Below are positions 36,801 through 46,775 of a stretch of DNA of 64,000 nucleotides, piece by piece. Every line of letters starts with the position of its first letter. Within the stretch, counting starts at the first letter, position 1. Source of the stretch: Zygnema cylindricum (lineage: Eukaryota > Streptophyta > Zygnematophyceae > Zygnematales > Zygnemataceae); the NCBI GenBank assembly GCA_037447655.1, contig JBBHKE010002856.1, positions 413,565 to 477,564 on the forward strand. The letters run 5' to 3'. A program made the position numbers and the translations under genes. The notes beneath the pieces were generated by a model. It was not told where the DNA came from. It ran no database searches and saw only the letters and a program-made list of their open reading frames with translations.

Positions 36801-37967
36801 TCCGTTGCCAGTGGAACAACTGCCTGTGGACGAACTCATACGTCACGCGTAAGTGATGCGACACACTGTTTGCAATTTCGTGAGGTCGAGGGGGGGGGGG
36901 GGGAGGGGAGGGGGGAGGGGAGAGGGGGGGGGGGGGAGGGGGGAGGGGGGAGGGGGAGGGGGGAGGGGGGAGGAGGGAAAGGGGAGGGGGGAGGGGGGAG
37001 GGGGGAGGAGGGAAAGGGGAGGGGGGAGGGGGGAAAGGGGAGGGGGGAAATGGGAGGAGGGAGGAGGGGGAGGGGGGAAAGGGGAGGGGGGAAAGGGGAG
37101 GGGGGAAATGGGAGGGGGAGGGGGAGGGGGAGGGGGAGGGGGAGGGGGAGGGGGAGGGGGAGGGGGGGAGGGGGGAAATGGGAGTGGGGAAAGGGGAGTG
37201 GGGAAATGTGATGGGGGAGGGGGGAGGGGGGAGGGGGGAGGGGGGAGGGGGGAGGGGGGAGGGGGGAGGGGGGAGGGGGGAGGGGGGAGGGGGGAGGGGG
37301 GAGGGGGGAGGGGGGGAGGGGGGAGGGGGGAGGGGGGAGGAGGGAGGAGGGAGGAGGGGTGGGGGGGAAAGGGGAGGGGGGAAAGGGGAGGGAGGAGGGA
37401 GGAGGGAGGAGGGAGGAGGGAGGAGGGAGGAGGGGGGAAAGGGGAGGAGGGAGGAGGGAGGAGGGAGGAGGGAGGAGGGAGGAGGGAGGAGGGAGGAGGG
37501 AGGAGGGAGGAGGGAGGAGGGAGGAGGGAGGAGGGAGGAGGGAGGAGGGAGGAGGGGAGGAGGGAGGAGGGAGGAGGGGGGAGGAGGGAGGAGGGAGGAG
37601 GGGGGAGGGGGGAAAGGGGAGGAGGGAGGAGGGAGGAGGGAGGAGGGAGGAGGGAGGAGGGGAGACAGGGAGGAGAGAGGAGAGGAGAGAGGAGATGAGG
37701 AAAAATACAGACACTACACTGAGTACAAGTTTTTCTCTCATCTGGAGAACATTGAGTTGTTTTTAAATTTGATTATGAACGAAGGTGACCGGACTTGCTT
37801 TGCCTTTTTTTTGTTGCACGGATCTTTAGTGCTCTTGATTTTGCCCTTGCAGATATGTGGATCCGAACGATCCGTCTCAGTTGTACCTTCAACAGCCTCC
37901 ACATAGAGAAGGTCTTCGTCGAAGGACGTATAATGCAGCAGCACGCTCGATGGAGGAGTATCGATGA
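33804..37967 (+). CDS. WBP2-like GRAM-domain protein
   Basis: Exons 33804-33919, 36064-36175, 36347-36418, 36613-36848 and 37853-37967 join in phase to 216 residues. The start is [19 protein letters not shown], then [10 protein letters not shown]. Exon 2 gives the GRAM core ([26 protein letters not shown]), exon 3 [19 protein letters not shown], exon 4 [18 protein letters not shown] and VDELIRHA, exon 5 [15 protein letters not shown] and LRRRTYN. The length and the C-terminal YVDPNDP/LRRRTY block match the plant members of this family (about 200 residues), which lack the Pro-Tyr-rich tail of animal WBP2. GRAM folds bind phosphoinositides or proteins; the plant role is not established. Intron 1 is 2.1 kb and holds two MITEs; intron 4 is the G-rich repeat. 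A second, decayed copy of the last exon lies at 44.4 kb. AATAAA-like signals occur near 38398. Confidence 0.85.
34648..34775. mobile_element. MITE (128 bp) in intron 1 of the WBP2-like gene
   Basis: TA|CACCGGCAATCGCTATCAGAG at the left and TTTTCTCTAGTAGCAATGGACAGTG|TA at the right. It is followed after one base by another member (34781), the same side-by-side arrangement as at 6550/6556. Confidence 0.7.
34781..34990. mobile_element. MITE (about 210 bp) in intron 1 of the WBP2-like gene
   Basis: TA|CACCGTGAATCGCTATTAGT on the left and AACACTAATAGCGATACACG on the right. Sister copy of 26511-26720 by shared internal words (CATGCACACTTGTCGC, GTGTACCTGGAGAAA). Confidence 0.75.
36885..37695 (+). 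repeat. G-rich minisatellite filling intron 4 of the WBP2-like gene
   Basis: About 800 bp of GGGGAGG, GGGGGAGGGG and GGAGGAGG units on the coding strand, all inside the intron 36849-37852. Runs of four or more G separated by one to three bases are continuous, giving many overlapping G-quadruplex motifs in both the DNA coding strand and the pre-mRNA. The homologous intron in the duplicate at 43970-44270 is a shorter, more GAGA-like version. Long Gly/Glu/Arg or Pro/Ser/Leu frames across it are not genes. Confidence 0.9.
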
Positions 37968-39000
37968 AAATTTTGGAGTATTTCAGAAAAACCGTTCTAC
38001 TTGGTGTACAGAATTCGCGTATATAAGTCAACAGTGTAACCTTAGAGCAGGTTGTTCCTGGAAAATGGATATTCTAGCTCTAGTTGGAAGGAGGTCTAAT
38101 ATTGTATTTGTGAGAGACAACTCTTCTAAGCTGTGTCGTTAGCAAACTTTGGATGTTTAGGAATTTGAGTCTCTGTCTGTTCGTGAGACTACCATCTCTT
38201 CCACGACAAAGAGAGGCTGTTTCAAATATATTACGGTGTTGTTTGAGGGTTCAGATTGGTTTTTTTGGTATATAGGATCCTTGTTTTGTTGCGGTTCTGT
38301 GATTTCTGCCCGGCTGTTTTCTGGACGGTTTATAAGGGAAGGGCTCGTGATATAGCATGTTCCATTATATTTTTGCCATCGGGGCACAGATAAATTTAAA
38401 ATAAAGTGTCTCCTATTTCCCCTCAGTCACCTGGAAAGCTTGTGTTCTACCCTCGAGTTTGCATGCCAGTTGTGGCCATGTAAAATGCAGTTGTTCTTTT
38501 GAGCCATTACAGGAGATAGTAGGAATTCAGTGCCCCGTGAGCAGCACCTAATTCTTGACTTGTGTTTATTTTCAAGCGCTTGTGATGTTCAATTTATCTC
38601 ACAAATTTCTGCAGGAAATGACTATTTTTATTCAGTATGGGCCTGTTGACCATGTTAAAGGTTTTCAGTGTTCTGTCAATGTTTGAAGAATGTTGTTCAA
38701 TGATTATGTATGAACAAGCTTTCAATCATACCATTCGTAAAGAGTTTGCTTGATTTACTTTCTTGCATAGTAGAGAGACCAACTAAAAGTCCCCAAAAGT
38801 GACATTGCCAAAAATATAACATCTCGTTCTCAATCTGCTTCTGATTATTTGATTATTTTCTGTCTCTCTCTTTCTTATTTCGGCCGCTCTTGCATCCTAA
38901 ATATGTCATATCTGATTCTCATAGACTAGAGAGAAAGGCTATGAGAATCGGAAGGTGTTCAGTTCTCATGAGTTCTTTCTATGATTGGGCGATTTGTGAC
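37968..39000. other. 3' flank of the WBP2-like gene, duplicated at 44.5-45.3 kb
   Basis: No coding sequence. From 37738 to about 38915 the sequence aligns colinearly with 44290-45300 (for example TGTTCAATTTAT near 38590 and 44968, and CACAGATAA before an AATAAA-like signal at 38390 and 44815). Confidence 0.65.
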
Positions 39001-39008
39001 CCTCAAAG

Positions 39009-39514
39009 CAGATGTTGCAATCGGGTATCCGAATCCGTACCCGACCAGTATCCGCCCGCCCGTGTCGGATCCGGAACGGATTCGGGTGCCAAATTTTGGG
39101 GGCCAGCCGGATTCGGCTGGGTGATTCAAAAAAAAAAAACAAATTTGGGTATGGCCAGGTAAGTAAAAAACGAAAAAAATTGAAGGTTTCGTAGTACGTT
39201 CCACTACAGTACTGTAAAGTACAGTATTGTCCGTACTATACAGCATTATTGTACTTTGTACACTTGGTATCGTGGAAGATATGTGGGAGATGCATCAGTG
39301 TACCACTAATTTGGTACTTCTTCGGCTACGGTCGGGTACGGATACTCGCGGGATATCGAGTTTCGGTTAAATTTTTATTTCGTAAACGCGTATCGGGTAC
39401 TGGGTAACAATTTAGGAGCGTGCAATAATGTGGGCGGATTTCAGGTGTTAAGATTTTGAAAAAAAAAAAAAGGTCGGATTCAAGTATCGGAAATTTTGAC
39501 TTTTGCGACCTCTG
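39009..39514. mobile_element. Non-autonomous hAT element A (506 bp)
   Basis: Ends are CAGATGTTGCAATCGGG on the left and TTTTGCGACCTCTG on the right, matching the CAGAGGTCGCAA termini of copies B and C. Subterminal regions are full of GGGTA/TACCC and CGGATCC words. The flanks CCTCAAAG and TTTCACAG agree at 5 of 8 positions, so the target duplication is eroded. Confidence 0.7.
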
Positions 39515-39547
39515 TTTCACAGTCATAAGTTCGTGACTAACGTGGGC

Positions 39548-41018
39548 CAGAGGTCGCAAAAGTCAAAAATTTGGATACCCGAAACAGACAATTTCTTTTT
39601 TTTCAAAATCTGAACACCCGATACCCGACCGGGTTATGTCATGCTCCTAAATTGTTACACGGTACCCGATACGCGTTTACGAAAACAAAAGTTATCTGAA
39701 ACTCAATTTCTAGCGACTACCCATACCCGCCCGTACCCAAATAAGGGCACTTTCCCATGTGCTAAAGTTACAGTTATTTTTTGTCGTTTTTCTCCAAAAC
39801 TTAGAAAAAACGTGAAAATCCGCAGCCGTACCAAAAAAATGAAATTACCACCGTACAAGTTGCGTTACCTTGAAACTTTATATGCAATGCGCAGTTTGTC
39901 GTCTAGCGCGATGCAGTTTGTCGTCTAGCGCATTTCGACCCACTTTCACGTCCTTCCAGCTCATCTTCAAAGTTTATAGAAAATCACCTCGCGAGGTGAT
40001 TTTAAATAAAGTTCCATGTGGTGAGCGAATAGGCAGATTTTGTCGCACGTGTCGGAAGTTTTTTACAGTTTTTGTGCGCGGAGTACCAAAAATAAAACCT
40101 ACTGCACGTTTCCAGCCTGTGCGTGACTTTTTCTGTGCGATTTTTCCGTACAAGGGCCGAGGAGGGGGTCTCGACCAATGGACGCCATTTCACAAAAGCG
40201 AAGTCCGTGAAAGCACCTCTCTCTCTCTCCCTCTCCCACTACTGCGTCTATCTCACAATTCTTGCAATGAAAAACGTTAATAATGGTATCAAATGAAATA
40301 TCTCTAAAAAAAATCTCTTTTGACTATCTTTGGGTGTATTTTGATGTCAAGTAGAGTGAGAAAAGACTTAAAAACAAAATCGGGAAACCATGGCTTAAAG
40401 TTATAGAATTTGTGATGTCGACGCTGTCATAATTTGAGCGTACGTCAAAATGTCAGAAACCCTAAACATCTACAATGTCACAAGTAGCTAGACGTCTACA
40501 ACCGTCGAAACATCTACAATGTCACAAGTAGCTAGACGTCTACAACCGTCGCTATTTTGTAAACGTCATCAATTGTCGCGAGTTTTGTAGTCGTCTACAA
40601 CCGTCACAAATTACACCCACGTCTACATCCGTCAAAATAAGTTACGATTTCATTTCTTTACATGGGAATGCTCTGAAAGTAGTAAGGAGAATCTTCGCTA
40701 AAAACAAAGTTACTAAGACTAAAGTTTCGGTTACATGGGAAAGTGCCTAGGTACGAAATTAATGGTACATCTCCCTCGGACCTTCCACGATACCAAGAGT
40801 ACAAAGTACAATAATGTTGGATAGTATGGACAGTACAAAACCTTCAATATTTTTCGTTTTTTGCTTACCCGGCCTTACCCGATATTTTAATTTTTTTGTG
40901 AATCACCCGCCTGAATCCGACCGGCCCCCAAAATTTGGCACCCGAATTCGTTCCGGATCCGACGCGGGCGGTCGGGTAACGATCGGGTACGGATTCGGGT
41001 ACCCGATTGCGACCTCTG
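39548..41018. mobile_element. hAT element B (1,471 bp) with perfect 8-bp target duplication
   Basis: Left end CAGAGGTCGCAAAAGTC, right end GATTGCGACCTCTG, flanked on both sides by ACGTGGGC (39540-39547 and 41019-41026). Exact 8-bp duplication and CAGAGG ends are hAT hallmarks. It is in opposite orientation to copy A, and about 460 bp of it is the hAT MITE proper; the remaining ~1.0 kb is a second element nested inside it. No transposase. Confidence 0.85.
39746..40747. mobile_element. Nested inverted-repeat element inside hAT copy B
   Basis: The ends are GGCACTTTCCCATGT at 39746 and its complement ending at 40747; TA/TAA-like bases flank it. Inside are a 23-bp tandem duplication (GCAGTTTGTCGTCTAGCGC, 39890-39935), a perfect 24-bp palindrome centred near 39992 (half AAAATCACCTCG), and a 42-bp tandem duplication (40468-40552) of ACATCTACAATGTCACAAGT plus TAGCTAGACG. 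The ORF 39870-40280 has no recognisable features. Confidence 0.65.
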
Positions 41019-41224
41019 ACGTGGGCATATCGAGCCGCATCGGACCGATGTAACCGCTGTTCAACGCGCATTGGTACAATGCAACAGATAGGACCGTGCG
41101 ATGCGGGCAGCGTGGCAGATGATCTCATAGGTTAATTCGCTAACCTTTGCATTTTTAATAATGGAAGACTTTTTTGAAGAAATCACGGTGGTAAGCCATG
41201 TGATGCATTGGGGCAAAAGATGGA

Positions 41225-41365
41225 AGGCAACATCAGGGTGGAAGCAAACTAAAAACTGAAAAACTGAATCAAGGTGGAAGCAGTCTACAAGGAAAAATCA
41301 GGGTGGAAGGAAACTAAGAAACTGAAAAACCGAATCAGGGTGGACGCAAACTAGAAGAAAAAACA
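41225..41365. repeat. Degenerate tandem repeat upstream of RBR copy 1
   Basis: Three to four units containing ATCAGGGTGGAAGCAAACTA and AACTGAAAAACTGAATC. A related dispersed copy lies at 18548-18645. Confidence 0.65.
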
Positions 41366-41810
41366 GTTCGAAGAACTACAGTAACACACAAAGAAGGGCA
41401 AGCCAACAAAAAACATTGAAAGGAACAAGAAGCATAAAAAGTTAAAAACACCAATTAAGTGGCGTAGGTAAAATATATATTTTTTTATGGCACTCGTCAC
41501 TACATCCCATCCCAGTTGCAAGCAAATCCGCGGCCCTTAACTACAAGCGCTTTTAGCTATCAGTCACCGACAGCAAACACGAAAACGTTTGAAAACTTTT
41601 CCCTGATCGCTGCGTCCATGTAAAGATACTTGAAAAGTCTGAAATTCTTCCGACAATTGTAAATAAACCAGTGCGTCATTGACTTTGTTCAATGTCTAGT
41701 TTATGACATAAATAGAAGACACAAATGATATAGTCATGCATGATATATTTCTCTAACTTCAAAGCACTGTCTCCTTTTTGTTTTTCAATCAGAATCAAGC
41801 AAGTCTGGAC

Positions 41811-43908
41811 ATGGCTCGCGGAACCAAATCTCATTGTTACCAGTTGAGGTCTAGCCATGATTGCTCAGAAAATGACACCGCTTCAAGCAAAAAAAAACCG
41901 AATGCCTCAGCCAAAGACAAAAAACTAGCTGTCTCTTCAACAAGCAATGGAGCGAATGAGAAAGCAGACACTGTTTCGTCATGTGGCTGTTACAGCAATT
42001 GTTTACAAGACACAAACTTAAGCTTCAACCTCTGTTTTCATGGACATGTAGTTCCAGTTTCAGCATTTAGGTCACAGCAACATCTTGGAGGAACAGGGGT
42101 TATACTTCATAGTTTTGATTCAGCAATTTCTTGGGAGGGATGCAGATATCTTGGAAGTGACGTGAATCCCTTTGTTGCAGATTATGAAGCTCTTTTGGAT
42201 GGGTTGAAGATTGCTAGTCTTTTTGGAGCTAACAAATTGTACATAAGTGGAGGCTCCACCGCTATCCTTTCTGAGCTTAAAACTGGAATTAGTGTTTTAG
42301 CAGAAAGTGGACCTAAGCTTGCTGGCCTCCAGAGGCACACAAAGGAATTGGCAAACAAGATTAAGGAAATTGTGGTTAATGAAACTTCTGGATTGTGTTA
42401 CGATAAGGCTGTAGCTCTTTCCATGAAGGCCATCGACTCAAAGGCTACTACAGAAACCGACGACGTGTGTGTCAACGGAATTGGTCGAGGACATTGTACA
42501 AAAGACACAACGGACCGTCGTGTGAGTTCTTGTGATCGTATGAACCTCGGCTCTTTTGTTTCGGGAAATAGAGTTGATGGCCATGAAGTTCTTAAGATCT
42601 CTAGTGATGCAGCAAGGGAGGAAAATGGGAAAAAACGTAGGATTGATAAAGGGAAAGCTCCAATTTGCAACGAGAAGTTTGAAGCAAGTGCTACATGTGC
42701 TATATGTCTGGGCAGACATAGTGTTGATGGCCATGAAGTTCTTAAGATCTCTAGTGATGCAGCAAGGGAGGAAAATGGGAAAAAACGTAGGATTGATAAA
42801 GGGAAAGCTCCAATTTGCAAAGAGAAGTTTGAAGCAAGTGCTACATGTGCTATATGTCTGGGCAGAATTTTGAAAGGTTCAATGTATACTATCTCAAAGT
42901 GTTCGCATCCATTTTGTAAGCTCTGTTTAAGCACATATGCAGAAACTAAGGTTAAGGCAGGACAACCACAAATAATGTGTCCCATACCTGGCTGCAAAAC
43001 GATTTTCTCCACTTCTGACTCTCAAGAGCTGCTTCCACTTGGTTCTTTCGATATGCATCTACAACATCAAGCTGAAGCTTCTATTCAAGAGGATGAGAAA
43101 ATTTTCTGTCCTTTCAAGGATTGCTCCGCATTAATGCTTACTCCATCTAGCAGTTGGCAAAATGGCAGCTCTTCCCGGTCGCCAAGAGTGGACAGTGTTG
43201 CTGTCATAAAACAGGCCGAATGTTTGGAGTGTCACAGACTTTTCTGTGCCAATTGCCGTGTTCCTTGGCACGTAGACCTGGATTGTGAGGAATTCGCTGC
43301 CATTTCCGCAGATAATGCGCAAGATGTCGATTTCAACCAACTCGCACAGAAACAGAAGTGGAAACGTTGCTCCAAATGCTTGAGGATGATAGAGCTTGTG
43401 ACAGGATGTTATCACATGACTTGCAGGTGGGTGTCTCTTTCAAAGGCTGGGTCTGTAATGATGTCTTTGTTCCCGGGCATTAGACTCTCCATCATTTCTT
43501 GTGGCCCACATCAGTTTCATGTACTTTTGCAACTATGGTATGTCTTTTTTTGTTCATATATCCAATTTTTTTCTTTCTTTAAGCATATGCCTGGCCGCCA
43601 GGTCTTTTCTTTGTAGTGTTCAATTGAGGGTGTAGCCCAACGTTATGAGATTTTACCGTCTAGAAGTTCTTGTGTTGCAATTTAAAAACTAGATGTTCAT
43701 TAATTTTATAGTGAATGGTATACCAACGTGGTGCCATTTAAAAAAAAAAAAAATTAAATGTGTTTGCAGATGCGGTCATGAGTTTTGCTATGTTTGTGGA
43801 GCTCCTTGGCTAAACAAGGAGCGTACTTGCAAGTGCCTTCTTTGGGAGGACACCATTGGCACTGACAGTGACGATGACAGTGATGATGACAGTGATGACG
43901 ATGGTTAA
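41811..43908 (+). CDS. RBR E3 ubiquitin ligase with RNase H-like domain, copy 1 (short tail)
   Basis: Exons 41811-43426 and 43770-43908 give 584 residues; a 5'-UTR intron probably ends at TTTCAATCAG (41792). The order is: low-complexity N-terminus (MARGTKSHCYQLRSSHDC); RNase H-like region near residues 75-190 (ADYEALLDGLKIASLFGANK); RING1 (CAICLGRILKG, CSHPFCKLCLSTY, MCPIPGC); IBR (CPFKDCSALM, CLECHRLFCANCRVPWH); RING2 (KRCSKCLRMIELVTGCYHM, TC, then CGHEFCYVCGAPW). The predicted catalytic Cys is the one in TGCYHM (residue 533), which accepts ubiquitin from the E2 before transfer. The intron splits RING2. A 150-bp in-frame tandem duplication (42573-42722 and 42723-42872) adds 50 residues, including an extra CAICLGR half-RING. 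The C-terminus is a short acidic tail (SDDDSDDDSDDDG), where copy 2 has over 400 more residues. Confidence 0.85.
42573..42872 (+). repeat. In-frame 150-bp tandem duplication in RBR copy 1
   Basis: Two near-identical units start GTTGATGGCCATGAAGTTCT; they encode VDGHEVLKISSDAAREENGK through TCAICLGR. Only one coding difference is evident in the shared part (ICNEKF versus ICKEKF). Copy 2 of the gene has a single, slightly shorter version, so the duplication happened after the genes split. Confidence 0.9.
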
Positions 43909-43959
43909 TGACATGTCTGATGGATCCAGCGACGATGACAGCGAAGAAGAAAATGTTGA

Positions 43960-45300
43960 CAAGGGGAGAGAGAGAGGAGGGGGGCGAGGGAGGGGGGAGG
44001 GGGTGGGGTGGGGGGGGGGCAGAGAGGGGAGACCGGAGAGGGGAGAGGGTCGAGGGGATAGGGCTGTGCGGGGATAGGAGAGGAGAGAGAGGATAGAGGG
44101 GAGAGAGAGGGAGTAGAGAGGATATAGGGGAGAGAGAAAGAGGAGTTAGGAATGTTACGAGAGAGAATAGAGGAGAAAGGATTGTGGAGAGGATAGAGGA
44201 GGAGAGTGGAGGGAGGAGAGGAGAGGTGAGTGAAAGGGAGAGAGGAGAGGGAGCAAGGAAAAATATAAACCATACTGACCCTGAATGGCAGTGTTCCCTT
44301 TATCTGTGGAGCTTTGACTTGTTCCTGAGTTTAATAACAAACGAAGCTGATCCGACTTGCTTTTGCTTTTTTTTTTCTCAAAAATCTTTAGTGCACTCCG
44401 ATTGATTGTGCCCTTGGCACATGTGGATCCAAATTATCTGTCACAGCTGTACATATGTGGATCGAAATGATTTGTCGCAGTTGTACCTTCCACAACCTCT
44501 ACATGGCGAAGGTCGTCGTGGAGGACTTATAAGGCATCGTGCTGAGAATTTTTGGGAGTATTTTAGACAGTTCTACTTGATGTACAGAGGTCATGTATAT
44601 AAGTGTAGTTTTAAGGCAAGCCGTTTTCAGTGAAGAGAGGCTATTTTCATTTTTCTTCACTTCAGATTTACTTTTCAAGAGCATGGCAGTATTTGAGTAC
44701 CCTTGTTTTGTTAGGGTTCTAGATGATTTTTGTTGTTTTTTGGACTATGTGGCATACGAGGGCAGGTCTGCTCATTGATATGACATATTCTGTTGTAATT
44801 TTGCCCTTGGGACACAGATAAGTTCAAAATAAAAGAGAATTAGTTGCTCGAGTTTGCCTACCAATTGTGATATAAGATGCAGTTGTAGTTTTGAGCCAAA
44901 ACAGGAGAGAAGAAGTGTTCCAAAGCGGCACCTATTTTTGAATTGTGTTGATTTTGAAGTGTTTCTGATGTTCAATTTATTTCATGTTACTTCAGTATTA
45001 GAGGCAGGAGGTCATAATGAATGTCTTCATTTTCAGTGTTCCTTCAATGATTGATGGATGTTTTCCAATGATTATGTGAGGATGGAAGATGTACTTTTAT
45101 TCATGTCATTTGTGAACATTCGTTTAACTCACCGTCCTTGCAACGTAGAAAGAGCAACAATAACTGTCCAGAGATAACATTGCTACATTTGTTATATCTT
45201 CTTATTATGTGAAGAGCCTAGGATCATTTGTTTATTTTTTGACTCACATTCTTCCCTACTTCTGTCTCTCTTACATCCTACGTACGTAACATCAGATTAC
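43960..45300 (+). pseudogene. Duplicated 3' end of the WBP2-like gene
   Basis: GA-rich sequence (43965-44270) followed by a region colinear with 37738-38915. Within it, 44420-44535 is a decayed copy of the last WBP2 exon: YVDRNDLSQLYLPQPLHGEG is readable, but the acceptor AG is lost, a ~34-bp segment of the exon start is repeated (TATGTGGATC twice), and the downstream frame is altered. It lacks the other four exons, so it cannot make the protein. It sits immediately after the shortened acidic tail of RBR copy 1. Confidence 0.75.
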
Positions 45301-45792
45301 CTACATGTGGGCAGGCACACTTTTTCATTAGCTCTTTGCTGCATGCTGCATTAGCAAACGGCTTTAATGAAGCCGTCGCCATAGATGGCGACCTTTGCGC
45401 ACTGTTATGCTTGCACATATTTGCCAAAACGCGACAAAGTATTCGCGTATATCATGTTGGTGCTGCCAATCATGTATCAACCCTAATATATTGGCATCGA
45501 GTCGATACGATGTGCCGACGAACGATCTGCGATCTCTGATTTGCGATTACGATGTGATCGATACGAGACGATATATCAATAATAGAAAACACTGATCACT
45601 AAGGGTGAACTTCCATTAGAGGAAAAGTGGTGTTGTTTACTGGATGCCGTACACTTTTGGTATAGATTCGTACAACAATTTTTTTTTTGTCAGACGAAAC
45701 ATTTCGAAACATGTTTACTGGATCGCTCCAACATTATAGGCATAATAATCGACCGTTGGATTTTTAGCTTTTCTAGATTCGCGAAGCAATTG

Positions 45793-45918
45793 CGCACGTC
45801 GTCCAGTGTGAAGATACTCTCTCCACACTGGACGATCGCGCACATCGTTCAGTTTGAAGAGAGTATCTTCAAACTGGACGATGTGCGCGATGTACACCCT
45901 GGACGATGTGCGCGATTT
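45793..45918. repeat. Overlapping palindromes of the CGTCCAGTGTG type
   Basis: Hairpin 1: CGTCCAGTGTGAAG against CACACTGGACG (about 45800-45835). Hairpin 2: TTCAGTTTGAAGAGAGTATC against its complement (45849-45880). Outer arms ATCGCGCACATCGTTCAG and CTGGACGATGTGCGCGAT enclose hairpin 2, and the outer right arm is repeated once more at 45899-45916. Confidence 0.7.
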
Positions 45919-46015
45919 TCAAGTGAAGAGTAAACAAAATCGCCAACACGAATAGGCGATGAGAACCGAACACGTCGTACACGCTATCCACTGTCCACAG
46001 TTTGCCGCGCTTTCG

Positions 46016-46160
46016 CTCTATTAACACACGTAAAAATGTGACAGATGTCACATAATACGGCAGAGGCTTTCCTTTGGAGGCAGGCGTCTCTATTAACACA
46101 CGTAAAAATGTGACAGATGTCACATAATACGTCAGAGGCTTTCCGTTGGAGGCAGGCGTT
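46016..46160. repeat. 72-bp tandem duplication
   Basis: Two units start CTCTATTAACACACGTAAAA and end GGAGGCAGGCGT, with period 72 (TTAACAC at 46021 and 46093) and only three or so differences. Confidence 0.85.
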
Positions 46161-46775
46161 CAAGTAAAAGCCATGGCAGTGAAGAAGTCAGGGTTTGTTA
46201 CAAACCCTGATGAAGGTACAAATAGTACGACTCGTACTATACTTTAAGTACATTACGCTGGATACTTTAAGTCCATTACGCTGGTACAAATATTTCGTTA
46301 TGACTTTCCGTTGAAGATATTTGGCAGATTTTCTAAATCTTGACTCTTACCTACGTGGCGCCAATCATAATTGAGAAATGATGTTAACTGGCACGACATA
46401 ATGGAAGGCAGTGCCAGTAAACATCAAAAATAGACGCATCCGCATGTTTACTGGGACCGCCTAATGGAGAACAAGCCTTATGGGGGCTTTAGCTCTTTCG
46501 CGTGTCTGCGATACTAAAACCTGTGTAAAAACATATTTGCCGTCCGAACTTTGAAGACTTGGCTAATGACTATGTTGACGTAAAGATGTTTGAAAATTTT
46601 GTAACAATTTTGTATTTCGTAATTTCCGAGGTTTGTAAACCAGAACGTTACATTTTTTGTTTTCATCTCACTTTTTCTTTGACGTGAAATAAAATGGATG
46701 ATTTAGTCATACATGATATGTTCCTTTGATGTCACACTTTTGTCTCCATTTAGGTTCAAGCAAGCAGGTCTCAAC

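Larger units (their letters stand above)
45602..46478. mobile_element. Inverted-repeat element (877 bp), TA-flanked
   Basis: Left end AGGGTGAACTTCCATTAG and right end complementary to AGGCTTGTTCTCCATTAG, each followed inwards by a GTTTACTGG word (45637 and complement near 46447). TA flanks both sides (45600-45601, 46479-46480). It is present only in the second unit of the local segmental duplication. It contains stacked palindromes and a 72-bp tandem repeat. No ORF of note. Confidence 0.65.

Noticed and set aside
36836-37906. Long open frames (over 240-300 codons) across the G-rich block on both strands
   Set aside because: They are Gly/Glu/Arg or Pro/Ser/Leu strings from a simple repeat inside an intron, with no start context or conserved feature.
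39870-40280. A 136-codon plus-strand ORF with several cysteines (CAVCRLARC, CRTCRKFF)
   Set aside because: Lies in a repetitive nested element, overlaps a tandem duplication, and the cysteine spacing does not match any zinc finger I know.
42398-43012. A 204-codon minus-strand frame antisense to RBR copy 1
   Set aside because: Antisense shadow of a conserved RING-coding exon; it repeats because the coding strand has the 150-bp duplication.
43427-43616. Read-through of RBR copy 1 exon 1 to a stop at 43616
   Set aside because: The reading passes a clear GTGGGT donor in the middle of RING2; the spliced form restores CGHEFCYVC, which is conserved in copy 2.
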